Of a stretch of DNA of 64,000 nt, positions 36,550 through 45,391 are shown piece after piece. This DNA is from Pigmentibacter sp. JX0631. GTDB lineage: Bacteria > Bdellovibrionota_B > Oligoflexia > Silvanigrellales > Silvanigrellaceae. A model generated the notes under the pieces. That model searched no databases. It was not told where the DNA came from and worked only from the letters and a program-made list of their open reading frames with translations. The translations under genes and the position numbers were made by a program. The stretch lies in the NCBI RefSeq assembly GCF_029873255.1, contig NZ_CP123622.1, positions 1,086,501-1,150,500 on the forward strand, given 5' to 3'. The first letter of the stretch is position 1; every line of letters starts with the position of its first letter.

Positions 36550-37365
36550 TTAAGGGAAATTTTCAAATTTCACACATCCGCGTTTATTTAACATACTATC
36601 TACTGTTTTCCTGACTTGTCTAAATGTAACTTTAGCGTTACCTATGTCACAGACTAATCTTGAACTTGTTTGAGGTGGTGGATATGCTGTTAAAGTTACA
36701 ATAACTTCCCCTCTTTTTGAAATATTATCTCCACTTGAAATTTTTTGATCAACTATTTTTTGAAAATAACTATTTAAATAATTAACCTTTTCAACCGCTC
36801 CCATATTTTGAATTGTTGCAACTAAATTTTTTGATTTTGTATCATCATCGGTATTATTGGCTACTTGATTTTCTTTATTCTGCAGGATTAATTTTGTATC
36901 CAGCGCTCCAGATATATAACTAATTTTGTCTAAACTTAGAGACTCTGAGTGAACCACTTCAAAGATTCTAGATCGAATATGATCCATTATTAGGGTAGGA
37001 GGCGCGATCATTTTATTAGTTAACACAACAAAGACATGTCTTTTTGTAGCATCAACCCATTTTCCCTCATTAATATATGATTGAGCTATAACAATTGCTG
37101 TTTCTTTAGATTTCAAATACTTGTTAATATATTTAAATTTCCCTACAAGAAAAAAGTCTTTCGCACCTACCCTACCAGGTTGAAGGTTGCCATCTTTCGT
37201 TGTAAAGGCATCTCCTGCTTGAAAAATTGTAGAATTTGAACTCTGTTCATATGCAGGATAACCGCAATTTAGAGGCCCCTTCATCCCACATTCAAAGGAA
37301 TCATCAGCGTGAGCTGAAAAGGAAATAGCGAACAAGAAAATATAAATTTGTTTAAGATAAAACAT
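36550..37365 (-). CDS. Secreted protein of unknown function
   Basis: 271 residues with a signal peptide (YLKQIYIFLFAISFSAHA). The N-terminal mature region has CGMKGPLNCGYPAYE and the C-terminal region LVCDIGNAKVTF and RGCVKFENFP: four cysteines, probably two disulfides. The middle (about 160-200) is rich in Asn, Gln and Asp and looks like a flexible linker. I know no matching family. It abuts the Mrp gene in convergent orientation with zero spacing, so one or both transcripts must cross into the neighbour. Confidence 0.6.
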   Translation of the reverse strand: MFYLKQIYIFLFAISFSAHADDSFECGMKGPLNCGYPAYEQSSNSTIFQAGDAFTTKDGNLQPGRVGAKDFFLVGKFKYINKYLKSKETAIVIAQSYINEGKWVDATKRHVFVVLTNKMIAPPTLIMDHIRSRIFEVVHSESLSLDKISYISGALDTKLILQNKENQVANNTDDDTKSKNLVATIQNMGAVEKVNYLNSYFQKIVDQKISSGDNISKRGEVIVTLTAYPPPQTSSRLVCDIGNAKVTFRQVRKTVDSMLNKRGCVKFENFP

Positions 37366-37581
37366 TTATTGTCCTTTCTTAGCACAAGATATTCTGATTG
37401 ATCGTACCCTCATTTTGGCAATTGATAGTTTATTTTTTGACATATTACATAGTAAAATGGAGATCTTTTACTCCAACCTAACAATAAGTTTCTTCTTTTG
37501 ATTGTTGACTAAATGCATTCAGCATAATATTACGATTGCCATTCATGGTTCAATGCTATGCTTTTAAGAAGTGAATTTTGA

Positions 37582-38739
37582 TTAACTCGCTCGAGAGGTC
37601 TTCATAACTGATTGATTTGTAATGTTTTTTTGCTGCTTCAATTGGTATGAAAGAATAGACTCAAATAGCTTTTTAGAAAGACTAGGGCTCTCAAATTCTA
37701 CACCAACACACCATTCTCCAGATTCAGAACTCGTCCAAGCAACTTTTCCTGTCAAAGATTGCAACCTATCCTCAATATTCTGTTGGTTTACCACTTTTGC
37801 TTTTGTATTTTCGCTTAAAGTTGCCAAAGCTGGAACCTTTTCCTCTTCAGCTTTTTTAGCAATAGAGTTCCCTTTAGTTGATGTAGACTTTTTCTTGTTA
37901 TTTCCAATCTCACTCTCCTTTTTCTTCCCATTTTCTATTTGATTAGAAATCATCTTTGTTATTTCAAGAATTTTCCCATTTTCAATATCATTTGTAGAAG
38001 GTAATTTTAAAATAACAGAGCTTCCTGATGAGATAAATTCCATACTAGCGAGCAATTGATTCCAGTCAGTTAAACCAATTTTACTGTTTTTACTGGGTTT
38101 TAATTTTACTCCACTGAGTGAACAGTCCTCTATAATTCCACAAAAGTATAAGGGGATGGATTTTATTATTTCTTTTTTTGCAGCTACTTTTTTTGGTGTT
38201 TTTAATTCTTTCTTTGTTTTTATTTTTGTCTTTTCTAAGCTTTTTGAGTTTTTAGCTGGAATAGGAGACAACTTTTGCTGATATGCCACAAGACTCTCAT
38301 TTTCTAAAATAATTTCAGCTATTGCTGGTAAATTACAAGTAATCCTTTTCTGGGCACGAATTTTTCCATCACAAAAACGCTGTGCAACAGCTATTACTAC
38401 GTCAGGATTAACTGGTTTTTTTAACCAACTTTGACAATCAGGATATTGTTTTAAAGTGGTTTCAATATTTTGCACTACTTCAGTTGTATCAAAAGCTGTA
38501 ATGAGAACGGGTATGCTATATTGTTTTTTTAATTTAGCTGCAGTTTGCGCACCGTTCGCATCCGGTAAATCATAGTCAATGATAAATGCATCAATGTTGT
38601 CGTTTATTTTTGCCAATTCTATTGCTTCAGAAGAGTTTCTTGCTACGATAACCTGAACCCCTGGATAGTGATCTTTAAAAACTTCACTCGTCATTACCAA
38701 ACTGGCTTTGCTGGCATCGGCTATTAATATTTTTTTCAC
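37582..38739 (-). CDS. Response regulator receiver fused to a PilZ (cyclic-di-GMP-binding) domain with insertions
   Basis: 385 residues. Residues 1-120 are a complete receiver: phosphoacceptor Asp55 (AFIIDYDLPDANG), Thr81, Lys-Pro at 108-109. A PilZ domain follows with the cyclic-di-GMP motifs RxxxR (128-132, RAQKR) and DxSxxG (205-210, DCSLSG), then GKVAW (331-335) and WCVGVEF (343-349). The two motifs are normally about 30 residues apart; here a Lys-rich stretch (about 155-193) separates them, and another low-complexity segment (about 265-320) lies before the final strands. Single gene; output probably by protein interaction. Confidence 0.82.
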   Translation of the reverse strand: MKKILIADASKASLVMTSEVFKDHYPGVQVIVARNSSEAIELAKINDNIDAFIIDYDLPDANGAQTAAKLKKQYSIPVLITAFDTTEVVQNIETTLKQYPDCQSWLKKPVNPDVVIAVAQRFCDGKIRAQKRITCNLPAIAEIILENESLVAYQQKLSPIPAKNSKSLEKTKIKTKKELKTPKKVAAKKEIIKSIPLYFCGIIEDCSLSGVKLKPSKNSKIGLTDWNQLLASMEFISSGSSVILKLPSTNDIENGKILEITKMISNQIENGKKKESEIGNNKKKSTSTKGNSIAKKAEEEKVPALATLSENTKAKVVNQQNIEDRLQSLTGKVAWTSSESGEWCVGVEFESPSLSKKLFESILSYQLKQQKNITNQSVMKTSRAS

Positions 38740-38867
38740 TCTAACACTCCCCTTGGCTTTCTTAAAAGCATTTAATAGCTACTAAAAATGACATTCTTTA
38801 AATAGTAATATGCAACTCTAGGACACAGAGAGGAAAGAATCGAACCGCATAAATATGTGACGAAATA

Positions 38868-38950
38868 GGAAAAATGATTGCAACAAATCAATTCATAAAT
38901 AGCTAAATGGGAAAATTGATTACAAATGATCAATTCATAAATATCCAAAT
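38868..38950. repeat. Two tandem 41-base repeats (42-base period) with internal inverted repeat
   Basis: The copies at 38868-38908 and 38910-38950 match at 34 of 41 positions. Each ends with ATCAATTCATAAATA, and each contains an inverted pair (TGATT with AATCA; TTGAT with ATCAA). They lie upstream of the receiver-PilZ gene (about 130-210 bases before its start) and downstream of tRNA-Asn, so they may be paired protein-binding sites. Confidence 0.7.
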
Positions 38951-39002
38951 TTTTATGGAGACTGGTATAAAATTAGCCAAAGGTACAGGCAGATAAAGAA
39001 GA

Positions 39003-39019
39003 CAAAGGCTATGCCTTTG
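39003..39019 (-). terminator. Short hairpin downstream of tRNA-Asn
   Basis: CAAAGGC (39003-39009) pairs with GCCTTTG (39013-39019) over 3 bases; on the minus strand it is followed by a T-rich but interrupted stretch. Plausible terminator for the tRNA transcript. Confidence 0.45.
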
Positions 39020-39035
39020 ACGAGGCGAGAAGGAA

Positions 39036-39110
39036 TGGCTCCCCAGGGGTGGATTGAACACCCGACCAAGTGATTAACAGTCACTTGCTCTACCACTGAG
39101 CTACTGAGGA
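39036..39110 (-). tRNA. tRNA-Asn (anticodon GTT)
   Basis: A complete 75-base cloverleaf on the minus strand: acceptor stem TCCTCAG with CTGGGGA (one G-U pair), D arm GCTC-AGTGGTA-GAGC, anticodon arm AGTGA-CTGTTAA-TCACT, T arm GGGTG-TTCAATC-CACCC, discriminator G and an encoded CCA end. Anticodon GTT is at 39076-39078. Confidence 0.96.
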
Positions 39111-39231
39111 ACTTCTTCGTGAAGTGTGTCTACATAATCAATGCAAAGAGGTCAAGTCGATTTGAAAAAAATTTTAAGATTTTTTTCATTCTTTCTTTTT
39201 TGCTCACAATAGAGCAAAAATAGCACTATTT

Positions 39232-39894
39232 CTAAGGAATGAGGCCCTCAACTCCAAGAATATCGCTCTTTTCCCAAGCAAACTCCCACTTGTGAACCCG
39301 TTGTTGACCGGAAACAAGAGGACGTAAGATATCCAATCTTTTCAACCGTCTGTGAAAATTACCTGGATCTATTTCTTGACTTGAAAGCATGCCTACTAAC
39401 AAGCGTAAATCCTGAATAGAAAACACTTGAGAGAGTAGCTCAAAGGTAAAAGTTGTATTTTTTACCCACAAAGGAACTTGGTTTAGACATTCTCGCAAGA
39501 AAAGTCTGCTATCAGGAGCTAAAATGGAGTCTTGTGAGAATAAGTTTTCAGCATCAAGCCACATTCCCTTCGCATGCGCAGAGAACTCTTGCGGCAAGGC
39601 AATAGCGCGGACAATAGCTATGCTTTGGACTTGTTCGAATAAAAGATCACGGTCGTAAACGTCTACAATACGGTCTTTACAACGTGCTGAATTAAACCAA
39701 GTTTCAAGCTCTGCAAGATGTGACCCTGCAAGAAGATCACTTAAAATTCGACGAGTGCCACCATGCAAATGCATATCTTGTCTAAGAACAATACTTGGAA
39801 AAGTCTGTCTCTCGCTGTTTTGATCTTTTGTTACCAATACGCGTAGACTACCATTTACGGCAGCAATCGGAATCAAAAAAAGTTCTGTTTTCAA
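39232..39894 (-). CDS. NrtR-like protein: diverged Nudix-type domain with winged-helix C-terminus
   Basis: 220 residues. The N-terminal half (LFLIPIAAVNGSLRVLVTKD...) follows the strand order of Nudix-fold proteins but no Nudix box (GX5EX7REUXEEXGU) is visible, so hydrolysis is unlikely. The C-terminal part, FTFELLSQVFSIQDLRLLVG followed by NFHRRLKRLDILRPL, matches the winged helix of NrtR-type regulators ('ft...lq..y..l.g...d..nFrRrl...g.l'). NrtR controls NAD metabolism using ADP-ribose. It is the last gene of the ABC/GldG/DUF4340 run, 6 bases after the DUF4340 gene. Confidence 0.6.
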   Translation of the reverse strand: MKTELFLIPIAAVNGSLRVLVTKDQNSERQTFPSIVLRQDMHLHGGTRRILSDLLAGSHLAELETWFNSARCKDRIVDVYDRDLLFEQVQSIAIVRAIALPQEFSAHAKGMWLDAENLFSQDSILAPDSRLFLRECLNQVPLWVKNTTFTFELLSQVFSIQDLRLLVGMLSSQEIDPGNFHRRLKRLDILRPLVSGQQRVHKWEFAWEKSDILGVEGLIP

Positions 39895-39900
39895 GAAAGG

Positions 39901-41352
39901 TTACTCCATCTGTTTTTTCACTGATGCATTTGAAGGATCACCAACTGAATAAAGCTGGGCAAGTAGAGAGAGCCACCCTGCATCTACGATATAAACGATA
40001 GGTGAGTCTGATCGTTTTAAATACACATTTTTTTCATTTTTTGGAACCCTATTTCCAACAATTATTTTTATTGGTTGAAGTTTTTCTGCTGTTCCAAACT
40101 CAAAAGAAAAAACTTTAAGAGGTTTTGTCATCCCAAACTGCACTAAATCAGTCTCAGAAGGGTTTAAAATAAGATCATCTGCAGTCATAAACTCCCAGTT
40201 AGAAAAGAAAGAAAAGGCATCTTGATTGGGAGTCTCAGATACAGCTGGCTGTTGATTGGGAGAAGTTATTTTGTACCAATTATTATCTTTTTTAACAAAT
40301 GCTAAAGTGTTCGCAAGATTAATTTTATTTATTTTCTCAAGTGCGACATTTAACATAACTAGTCTATTTTTGAACATTTTCTCAAGCGGAACAAGGTCAG
40401 GCCAGAGATCTAAATTTAATTTTGCAATAGAACCATCTTTGACATAAGTATAAATACCTTCTTTGGTAATACTTAAATCAAATGTATCAATTGCCTTTCC
40501 TGCAGAGTCTTTAAAAGAAATATGCGCTACTGGATTTTTTAAGTTGAATTTTTCAAGCAAACTTTCATTGATTTCAGACTTCTCATATATTTTTTTAGCT
40601 AGAAGGCCTTGGAATCTCATCAAATAATCTGAGACAAAACCACTGTCAGCTGGCCATTTACTTGGTTTGAGCACTTCCCAATTATTATTGCTTTTTCCGA
40701 CTAAAATTACTTTCCCATTATTGGTAATTTCAAAAGAATGGACATCGTCTTTAGTAAATGTACTGACCCGCTTACTTCTAAAATCTTCTAATTTTTTATT
40801 CATTATAGTTTCAGAAAAAGCATGATCGATCACTAAAAGTTTTGTCTTGTTCGGATTCATAGCGTAAACAGAAGCTGGAGAAATACTACCGGAAACTTTC
40901 CCACCTATTTCAAGCGGACTTCCAACGAAAAGCTTGGCTTCCTGATTCTTTTTTAACTCCACAGAAATTGTTAATTTAGGAGTTTCTAAACCAAATTGTG
41001 CTAATTGTTTTTTATCTCCAGTAAGCATATTCTCTGTGTTTACCAATTCTTGCTGAATCCCTAATTGCTGAATAGAAGCTAAAATATTATTAACGGCATC
41101 TTGATCTGCTGACAATTGAAGAGGAGTAACAAGACGCCAAGGCTTATCATTTGCATCACGAACAAAAGTAAAATTTCCAGCACTATTTTGAATTGAAAAT
41201 TTTAAGATATCTTTTGTTTGAAAAAAAAGAGCAAAAGAAGCTTCCTTAGCTTTTTCTTCTTTCTTCTCTGTGTAATACCCTTCACCATAATAAACACCAA
41301 CTAATGCAGCTATTGCAATTACTCCTAGGCCAACTGTAGTAGAAAATTTCAT
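39901..41352 (-). CDS. DUF4340 domain protein of the GldG-type ABC gene set
   Basis: 483 residues from ATG 41352, which has AAGGAG six bases upstream; a longer frame to 41433 lies within the preceding gene. One N-terminal membrane anchor (GLGVIAIAALVGVYYGEGYY), then a long periplasmic part with repeated DUF4340 units: DILKFSIQNSAGNFTFVRDA ... WRLVTPLQLSADQDAV, then VHSFEITNNGKVILV ... WEVLKPSKWPADSGFV, then a third with WYKITSPNQQPA. The start codon overlaps the preceding stop (ATGA). DUF4340 proteins regularly accompany GldG-like exporters of unknown cargo. Confidence 0.88.
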   Translation of the reverse strand: MKFSTTVGLGVIAIAALVGVYYGEGYYTEKKEEKAKEASFALFFQTKDILKFSIQNSAGNFTFVRDANDKPWRLVTPLQLSADQDAVNNILASIQQLGIQQELVNTENMLTGDKKQLAQFGLETPKLTISVELKKNQEAKLFVGSPLEIGGKVSGSISPASVYAMNPNKTKLLVIDHAFSETIMNKKLEDFRSKRVSTFTKDDVHSFEITNNGKVILVGKSNNNWEVLKPSKWPADSGFVSDYLMRFQGLLAKKIYEKSEINESLLEKFNLKNPVAHISFKDSAGKAIDTFDLSITKEGIYTYVKDGSIAKLNLDLWPDLVPLEKMFKNRLVMLNVALEKINKINLANTLAFVKKDNNWYKITSPNQQPAVSETPNQDAFSFFSNWEFMTADDLILNPSETDLVQFGMTKPLKVFSFEFGTAEKLQPIKIIVGNRVPKNEKNVYLKRSDSPIVYIVDAGWLSLLAQLYSVGDPSNASVKKQME

Positions 41353-42995
41353 GCAGATCTCCTTCTCATCCAAATGAAAAAGCCTGCCAACGCCGTTGAA
41401 ATAGGTAACACACCAGAAAATAAGATTAGCCACAATGCAGGATTTCTTGACAAGTTAAACTGTTTTGGCGTGAAATCTTTTGTAGGAATGGAAACAAGTT
41501 CTTGGTCTTGATAAAGATGAGCTATTGTTAAAGGTAACATTTCTTCACTTATTGGGACTGATTTTGAGAATGGACTAACTATACCAAATCCATAAACAAC
41601 TACTTCTGATTTATCTTTTGCTGCATCTGCTGGTTTAGCAATTGATTTATCTGAAGAAAAATTAGATGCACCAGAAATGTCTACGCTAACAGCCAATGGC
41701 CAAGCTTTATTAGGATCAAAATTATTATCGGGGATAAGCTGAAATGGAGAATTTAAATCTATTTTATTTCTTGCCTCAGCAGTTATAGTAATTGGAGCAG
41801 CGTTATAAGCAGAAGTTAGAACAATTGAATGGGTTTTTATATTTGAGTTTCCACTTTCATTTAAAATTGTTATAGGCCGAGCTCCATCAATCGGCATCAC
41901 TCCTTGAGCACCAAATGATTGAGTAATTACTTTTGTAATTGGTGATTCTGTACTAAAATTACTCGCTATAACTGGAGGGCGTGATAAGTTTTGTTTCATT
42001 ATTTGTTGCCCAATAGGCGTATTAGTATTTAAAGTTAATAATATTGGATCTAACTTTAAATTTAATTTTGCGTATAATTTTTCAAGCCCTTGCTCACGAT
42101 AAGGATTGACAATTAATACTAAACGTCCGCCTTGTGCAATAAAGTTTTCTAAAAGATTTTCAACCTGCTCAGAATAAGTTATATTGTTATCACCTGCAAC
42201 CAATACTCTTGCTTCTTTAGGTAAGTTACCCTGTTTAATATTCCATTCTTTAACATCATAAGCTCTAGAGCGCAGAGACATAACTATATCGGAATAATTT
42301 TTTTCTGCATTTCCTTCAGAACTGATAGATGGTTCTCCATGTCCAGTTAAAAAGTAAACAACTTTTTTATATTTAATTAAATTAATTATCCCATTTGTTA
42401 ATTTACTTTCAGTAATTTGCCCCTCAACTTCGCTCTTATTATTATCGGTTAGCAACATCAAACGAGAATAACCAGAAGGCTGTAATTTTTGTATAATAGC
42501 TTTATCTGATAAACTTAGCGCTCCCATATACATTAAATTTTTTGATCGACGCATATATAAATTTAATAAGTCAGTACTATTATCACAATAATTATCCGTT
42601 GGATTTGATGCTGGAATACAATAAATTTGCACAGGTTTACTTAATGAATCTAATAATTTTTCAGACTCATCACTCAATGAGTTTATTTTATTATTAGTCA
42701 AATCAAATGTTTTGGAAAATGTTGTTTTATTTAGTATAACTGCAACTAAAATGATAATTGCAACTGCTATAAGACTAGTAACTGCTGCCTGTGCAAAAAA
42801 CTTGGGGGCATAAGCTTCATGTTCTTTATTTTTTTCACCAATTGGTGAAACAATGTAAATTATTATTGCCACAGAAATGGAAACTAAAATAATAGGTAAT
42901 GGTTTAGAAATAAAATATAAATATTGCCACATCAAAACGACTATAAGAGCAACAAACAACGCACCAATTGAAAATTCTAGTTTATGCTTTTTCAT
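41349..42995 (-). CDS. GldG-family ABC transporter auxiliary protein
   Basis: 548 residues: two N-terminal membrane helices (SIGALFVALIVVLMWQYLYF; ILVSISVAIIIYIVSPIG) plus a third (VTSLIAVAIIILVAVIL), a large periplasmic part with the DUF/GldG-type features (KIVYFLTGHGEPSIS as in 'k.vyf..GhgE', GGRLVLIVNPY, 'TPIGQQIM'), and a final helix (ALWLILFSGVLPISTALAGF) near the C-terminus. GldG works with an ABC-2 ATPase and permease; in Bacteroidetes the set is linked to gliding, elsewhere its role is unclear. Overlaps the DUF4340 gene by 4 bases and follows the permease by 3. Confidence 0.87.
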   Translation of the reverse strand: MKKHKLEFSIGALFVALIVVLMWQYLYFISKPLPIILVSISVAIIIYIVSPIGEKNKEHEAYAPKFFAQAAVTSLIAVAIIILVAVILNKTTFSKTFDLTNNKINSLSDESEKLLDSLSKPVQIYCIPASNPTDNYCDNSTDLLNLYMRRSKNLMYMGALSLSDKAIIQKLQPSGYSRLMLLTDNNKSEVEGQITESKLTNGIINLIKYKKVVYFLTGHGEPSISSEGNAEKNYSDIVMSLRSRAYDVKEWNIKQGNLPKEARVLVAGDNNITYSEQVENLLENFIAQGGRLVLIVNPYREQGLEKLYAKLNLKLDPILLTLNTNTPIGQQIMKQNLSRPPVIASNFSTESPITKVITQSFGAQGVMPIDGARPITILNESGNSNIKTHSIVLTSAYNAAPITITAEARNKIDLNSPFQLIPDNNFDPNKAWPLAVSVDISGASNFSSDKSIAKPADAAKDKSEVVVYGFGIVSPFSKSVPISEEMLPLTIAHLYQDQELVSIPTKDFTPKQFNLSRNPALWLILFSGVLPISTALAGFFIWMRRRSA

Positions 42996-42998
42996 TTT

Positions 42999-43727
42999 TT
43001 ATAATCTCCACTTTTTACTTTCCATTACAAAACGACATAGAACTAAGAAAACAAAAATGATAGCTAAATAAGTTGCTAGAGACCCTGTTTTTATCAAGCC
43101 TCTAGTAAAATCTGAACTAAGCTCTAATAAATTAACATTTTTTCTATACCAATCTGGTACGCCTGTAATAAAGCCTGAAAGAATAAAAATTAAGATAAAA
43201 AAAGTAGAACCAAGATAACTAATAACAGGATTTTTTGTTAATGCGCTAATAAATAATCCTATGGAGACTATGGCAGCTGAATTTAATACTAAACCAAGCC
43301 AACCAGTAAATAAAACCTTCAGATCAGGTTGAGTAAATATAAATGAATAAAGTGGATAAATTAACATTAAAGTAATTAATACACCAAAATAAAACATAAT
43401 TCCTAAAAATTTACCTAAAACAATTTCCCAAGTAGAGATTGGAGCAGCTGAGTGCAAGCGATAGGTACCACTCCCTAAATCTTCACTGATTGCGCGCATA
43501 GTGAATGCTGGAATTATAAATATATTGATATAATTTAAAAAACCTAGAACTTGTCCAAAAATATCGGCGACAGGATCTATTGATTGTCCACGGATAAGAA
43601 GCATATTAACTACAATGAAAAAAACAATTCCTGAAATTACAAAAATGATACAGGCAGCGATCCAGCCTAGGGGTGTTCCAAAAAATCCTTTAAAATCTCT
43701 TTCAGCAATTGATAATGTTGCGCTCAT
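42999..43727 (-). CDS. ABC-2 transporter permease (GldF-like)
   Basis: 242 residues with six predicted helices. AERDFKGFFGTPLGWIAACI opens like other ABC-2 permeases of this type ('i~kkEl..~f.sp.gyi'), and FTMRAISEDLGSGTYRLHSA is their diagnostic cytoplasmic loop ('ltmRl~aeE...gt.ell.t.P'). Its start overlaps the ATPase stop (ATGA). Inner-membrane channel subunit of the transporter encoded by this operon. Confidence 0.9.
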   Translation of the reverse strand: MSATLSIAERDFKGFFGTPLGWIAACIIFVISGIVFFIVVNMLLIRGQSIDPVADIFGQVLGFLNYINIFIIPAFTMRAISEDLGSGTYRLHSAAPISTWEIVLGKFLGIMFYFGVLITLMLIYPLYSFIFTQPDLKVLFTGWLGLVLNSAAIVSIGLFISALTKNPVISYLGSTFFILIFILSGFITGVPDWYRKNVNLLELSSDFTRGLIKTGSLATYLAIIFVFLVLCRFVMESKKWRL

Positions 43728-44704
43728 AAAAGTTCTCCTGAAGGTAAAATTTGAACTTGATGATGTCCTGGTTGTGAACGAATCACTTCAAAAAATAATT
43801 CTTCTAATCCTTCTTTTTTCTCTTCTATTCCAATTAAGGGGAAATTTTGTTGAACAATTTGCTCCGTTACGTTTGCAATACTTTCGTTATTTCTATCAGC
43901 CCAAAATTCATTTCCAAATTCTACTAAAATAGAATTTAGTTTTTGTGTCATTGGTTTTGCTGACTTCACATAGTTACGTTGTTGGAACCAATGCAAAGCA
44001 TTTTCCGCTTTTGATGCAAAAGTATATAAATAGTAAGAAGGTTTTGTTGAATCATTTTGAATTGAAGTTTTTGCTGCTATATGACCTTGATTGATAATAA
44101 TAACTTCATCACATGTTGCTTGAACTTCAGATAAAATATGGGAACTTAAAATAACTGTCCGCTCTTTTGCTAATTTTTTAATTAATTTTCGAATATGTAA
44201 AATTTGATTTGGATCTAAACCTTCCGTTGGCTCATCTAAAATTAAAACATTTGGTCTATGAACTAAAGCTGAACACAAAGCAACTCTTTGTCTGTAACCT
44301 TTAGAAAGATTCCCGATTATTCTATTTGCTACATCACTAACATCACATTCTTCGATAACCCTATCTACTTCACTTTTTCTAATTTTTGAATTTATCCCCC
44401 TGATCTTCGCAACATATGTTACAAAATCTTTCACTTTCATATCTTTATATAAAGGGGGATTATCAGGTAAATAGCCAACTTGTTCCTTTACTTCTTTAGA
44501 TTGAGTAACAACATTGAAACCACAAATCTTAACTTCACCTGCACTTGGCCCTAATAAACCCGCAAGAATATCCATAGTTGTTGATTTACCTGAACCATTT
44601 GGCCCTAAAAACCCACAAATTCTTCCAGTTCCCACTGAAAAATTTAAATTATGTAAAACCTTTCGCTCGCCAAAAAGCTTTACCAAATTATTCACTTCGA
44701 TCAT
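43724..44704 (-). CDS. ABC transporter ATP-binding protein (GldA-like)
   Basis: 326 residues. Walker A GFLGPNGSGKST, signature LSKGYRQRVALC, Walker B VLILDEPTEGLDP, switch His in ILSSHILSEV. The ~100-residue C-terminal extension (from about 215) resembles the DUF4162-like tail common to ABC-2 ATPases. First gene of a five-gene operon: ATPase, permease, GldG-like, DUF4340 and NrtR-like. It is divergent from the receiver gene at 44888. Confidence 0.92.
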   Translation of the reverse strand: MIEVNNLVKLFGERKVLHNLNFSVGTGRICGFLGPNGSGKSTTMDILAGLLGPSAGEVKICGFNVVTQSKEVKEQVGYLPDNPPLYKDMKVKDFVTYVAKIRGINSKIRKSEVDRVIEECDVSDVANRIIGNLSKGYRQRVALCSALVHRPNVLILDEPTEGLDPNQILHIRKLIKKLAKERTVILSSHILSEVQATCDEVIIINQGHIAAKTSIQNDSTKPSYYLYTFASKAENALHWFQQRNYVKSAKPMTQKLNSILVEFGNEFWADRNNESIANVTEQIVQQNFPLIGIEEKKEGLEELFFEVIRSQPGHHQVQILPSGELL

Positions 44705-44887
44705 TTTGACCTCCTCAAAAAAGCCCTAATTTTCGATCCAAAATATTATTTATATACGGCAAAAACGTACCGTCAAATTGCCAATATATTAATGTCTAAG
44801 CAGAATATAAGCAAATTCAAGAGAAGCAACACCTCCTCCGATTAAAAAATTGCAAAAGGGATAGAAAAGTAAGAAAGGTCTTATGCC

Positions 44888-45385
44888 ATGCGGAAAAGGA
44901 AATTTGGAGATCAAACCTTTGCCAAAAAGGTTGCTGAACTCAATAGGAAAGCAATGGCACAAGAACATATTGTTAATTTAGAAGCCTATCGCGCGGCTTC
45001 AAGAAAACCCGAAGCAAAAACAATCTTGGTTGTCGACGATGAACCTGTCATGCGTAACGCTATTAAAAGAATATTTGAAAAAGACAATTATCGCGTATTG
45101 CTCGCAAAAGACGCAATGGAACTTTCAAAGATAATTGAAGACACGAAGCTCGATCTGATTCTTTTAGACATTCAACTCCCCTGGGTTGACGGATATGAAC
45201 TTTGTGCTTTACTTAAATCACATCCCCTCCTTAAAAATTTGCCAGTCGCATTCGTTTCAGGCAATAAAACAGAAGAGGATATCCGCAAAGGTTTTGATGC
45301 AGGGTGTGATGAATATATTACAAAACCTTTTGAAGTTGAAGCAATACAAAAAATGGTGAGTCAATTACTTCTGAAGTCGAGTTAG
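44888..45385 (+). CDS. Single-domain response regulator with N-terminal extension
   Basis: 165 residues. The last ~120 form a full CheY-like receiver: ILVVDDEPVMRNAIKRIFEK with the acidic pair, phosphoacceptor Asp in LILLDIQLPWVDGYEL, Ser in VAFVSGNKTEED and Lys-Pro in DEYITKPFEV. About 40 residues precede it (basic, helical, with a QEHIVNLEAYRAA segment). There is no output domain, so it acts by binding a partner. Ends 6 bases before the aspartokinase gene, so both are co-transcribed. Confidence 0.88.
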   Translation: MRKRKFGDQTFAKKVAELNRKAMAQEHIVNLEAYRAASRKPEAKTILVVDDEPVMRNAIKRIFEKDNYRVLLAKDAMELSKIIEDTKLDLILLDIQLPWVDGYELCALLKSHPLLKNLPVAFVSGNKTEEDIRKGFDAGCDEYITKPFEVEAIQKMVSQLLLKSS

Positions 45386-45391
45386 AGAAAC

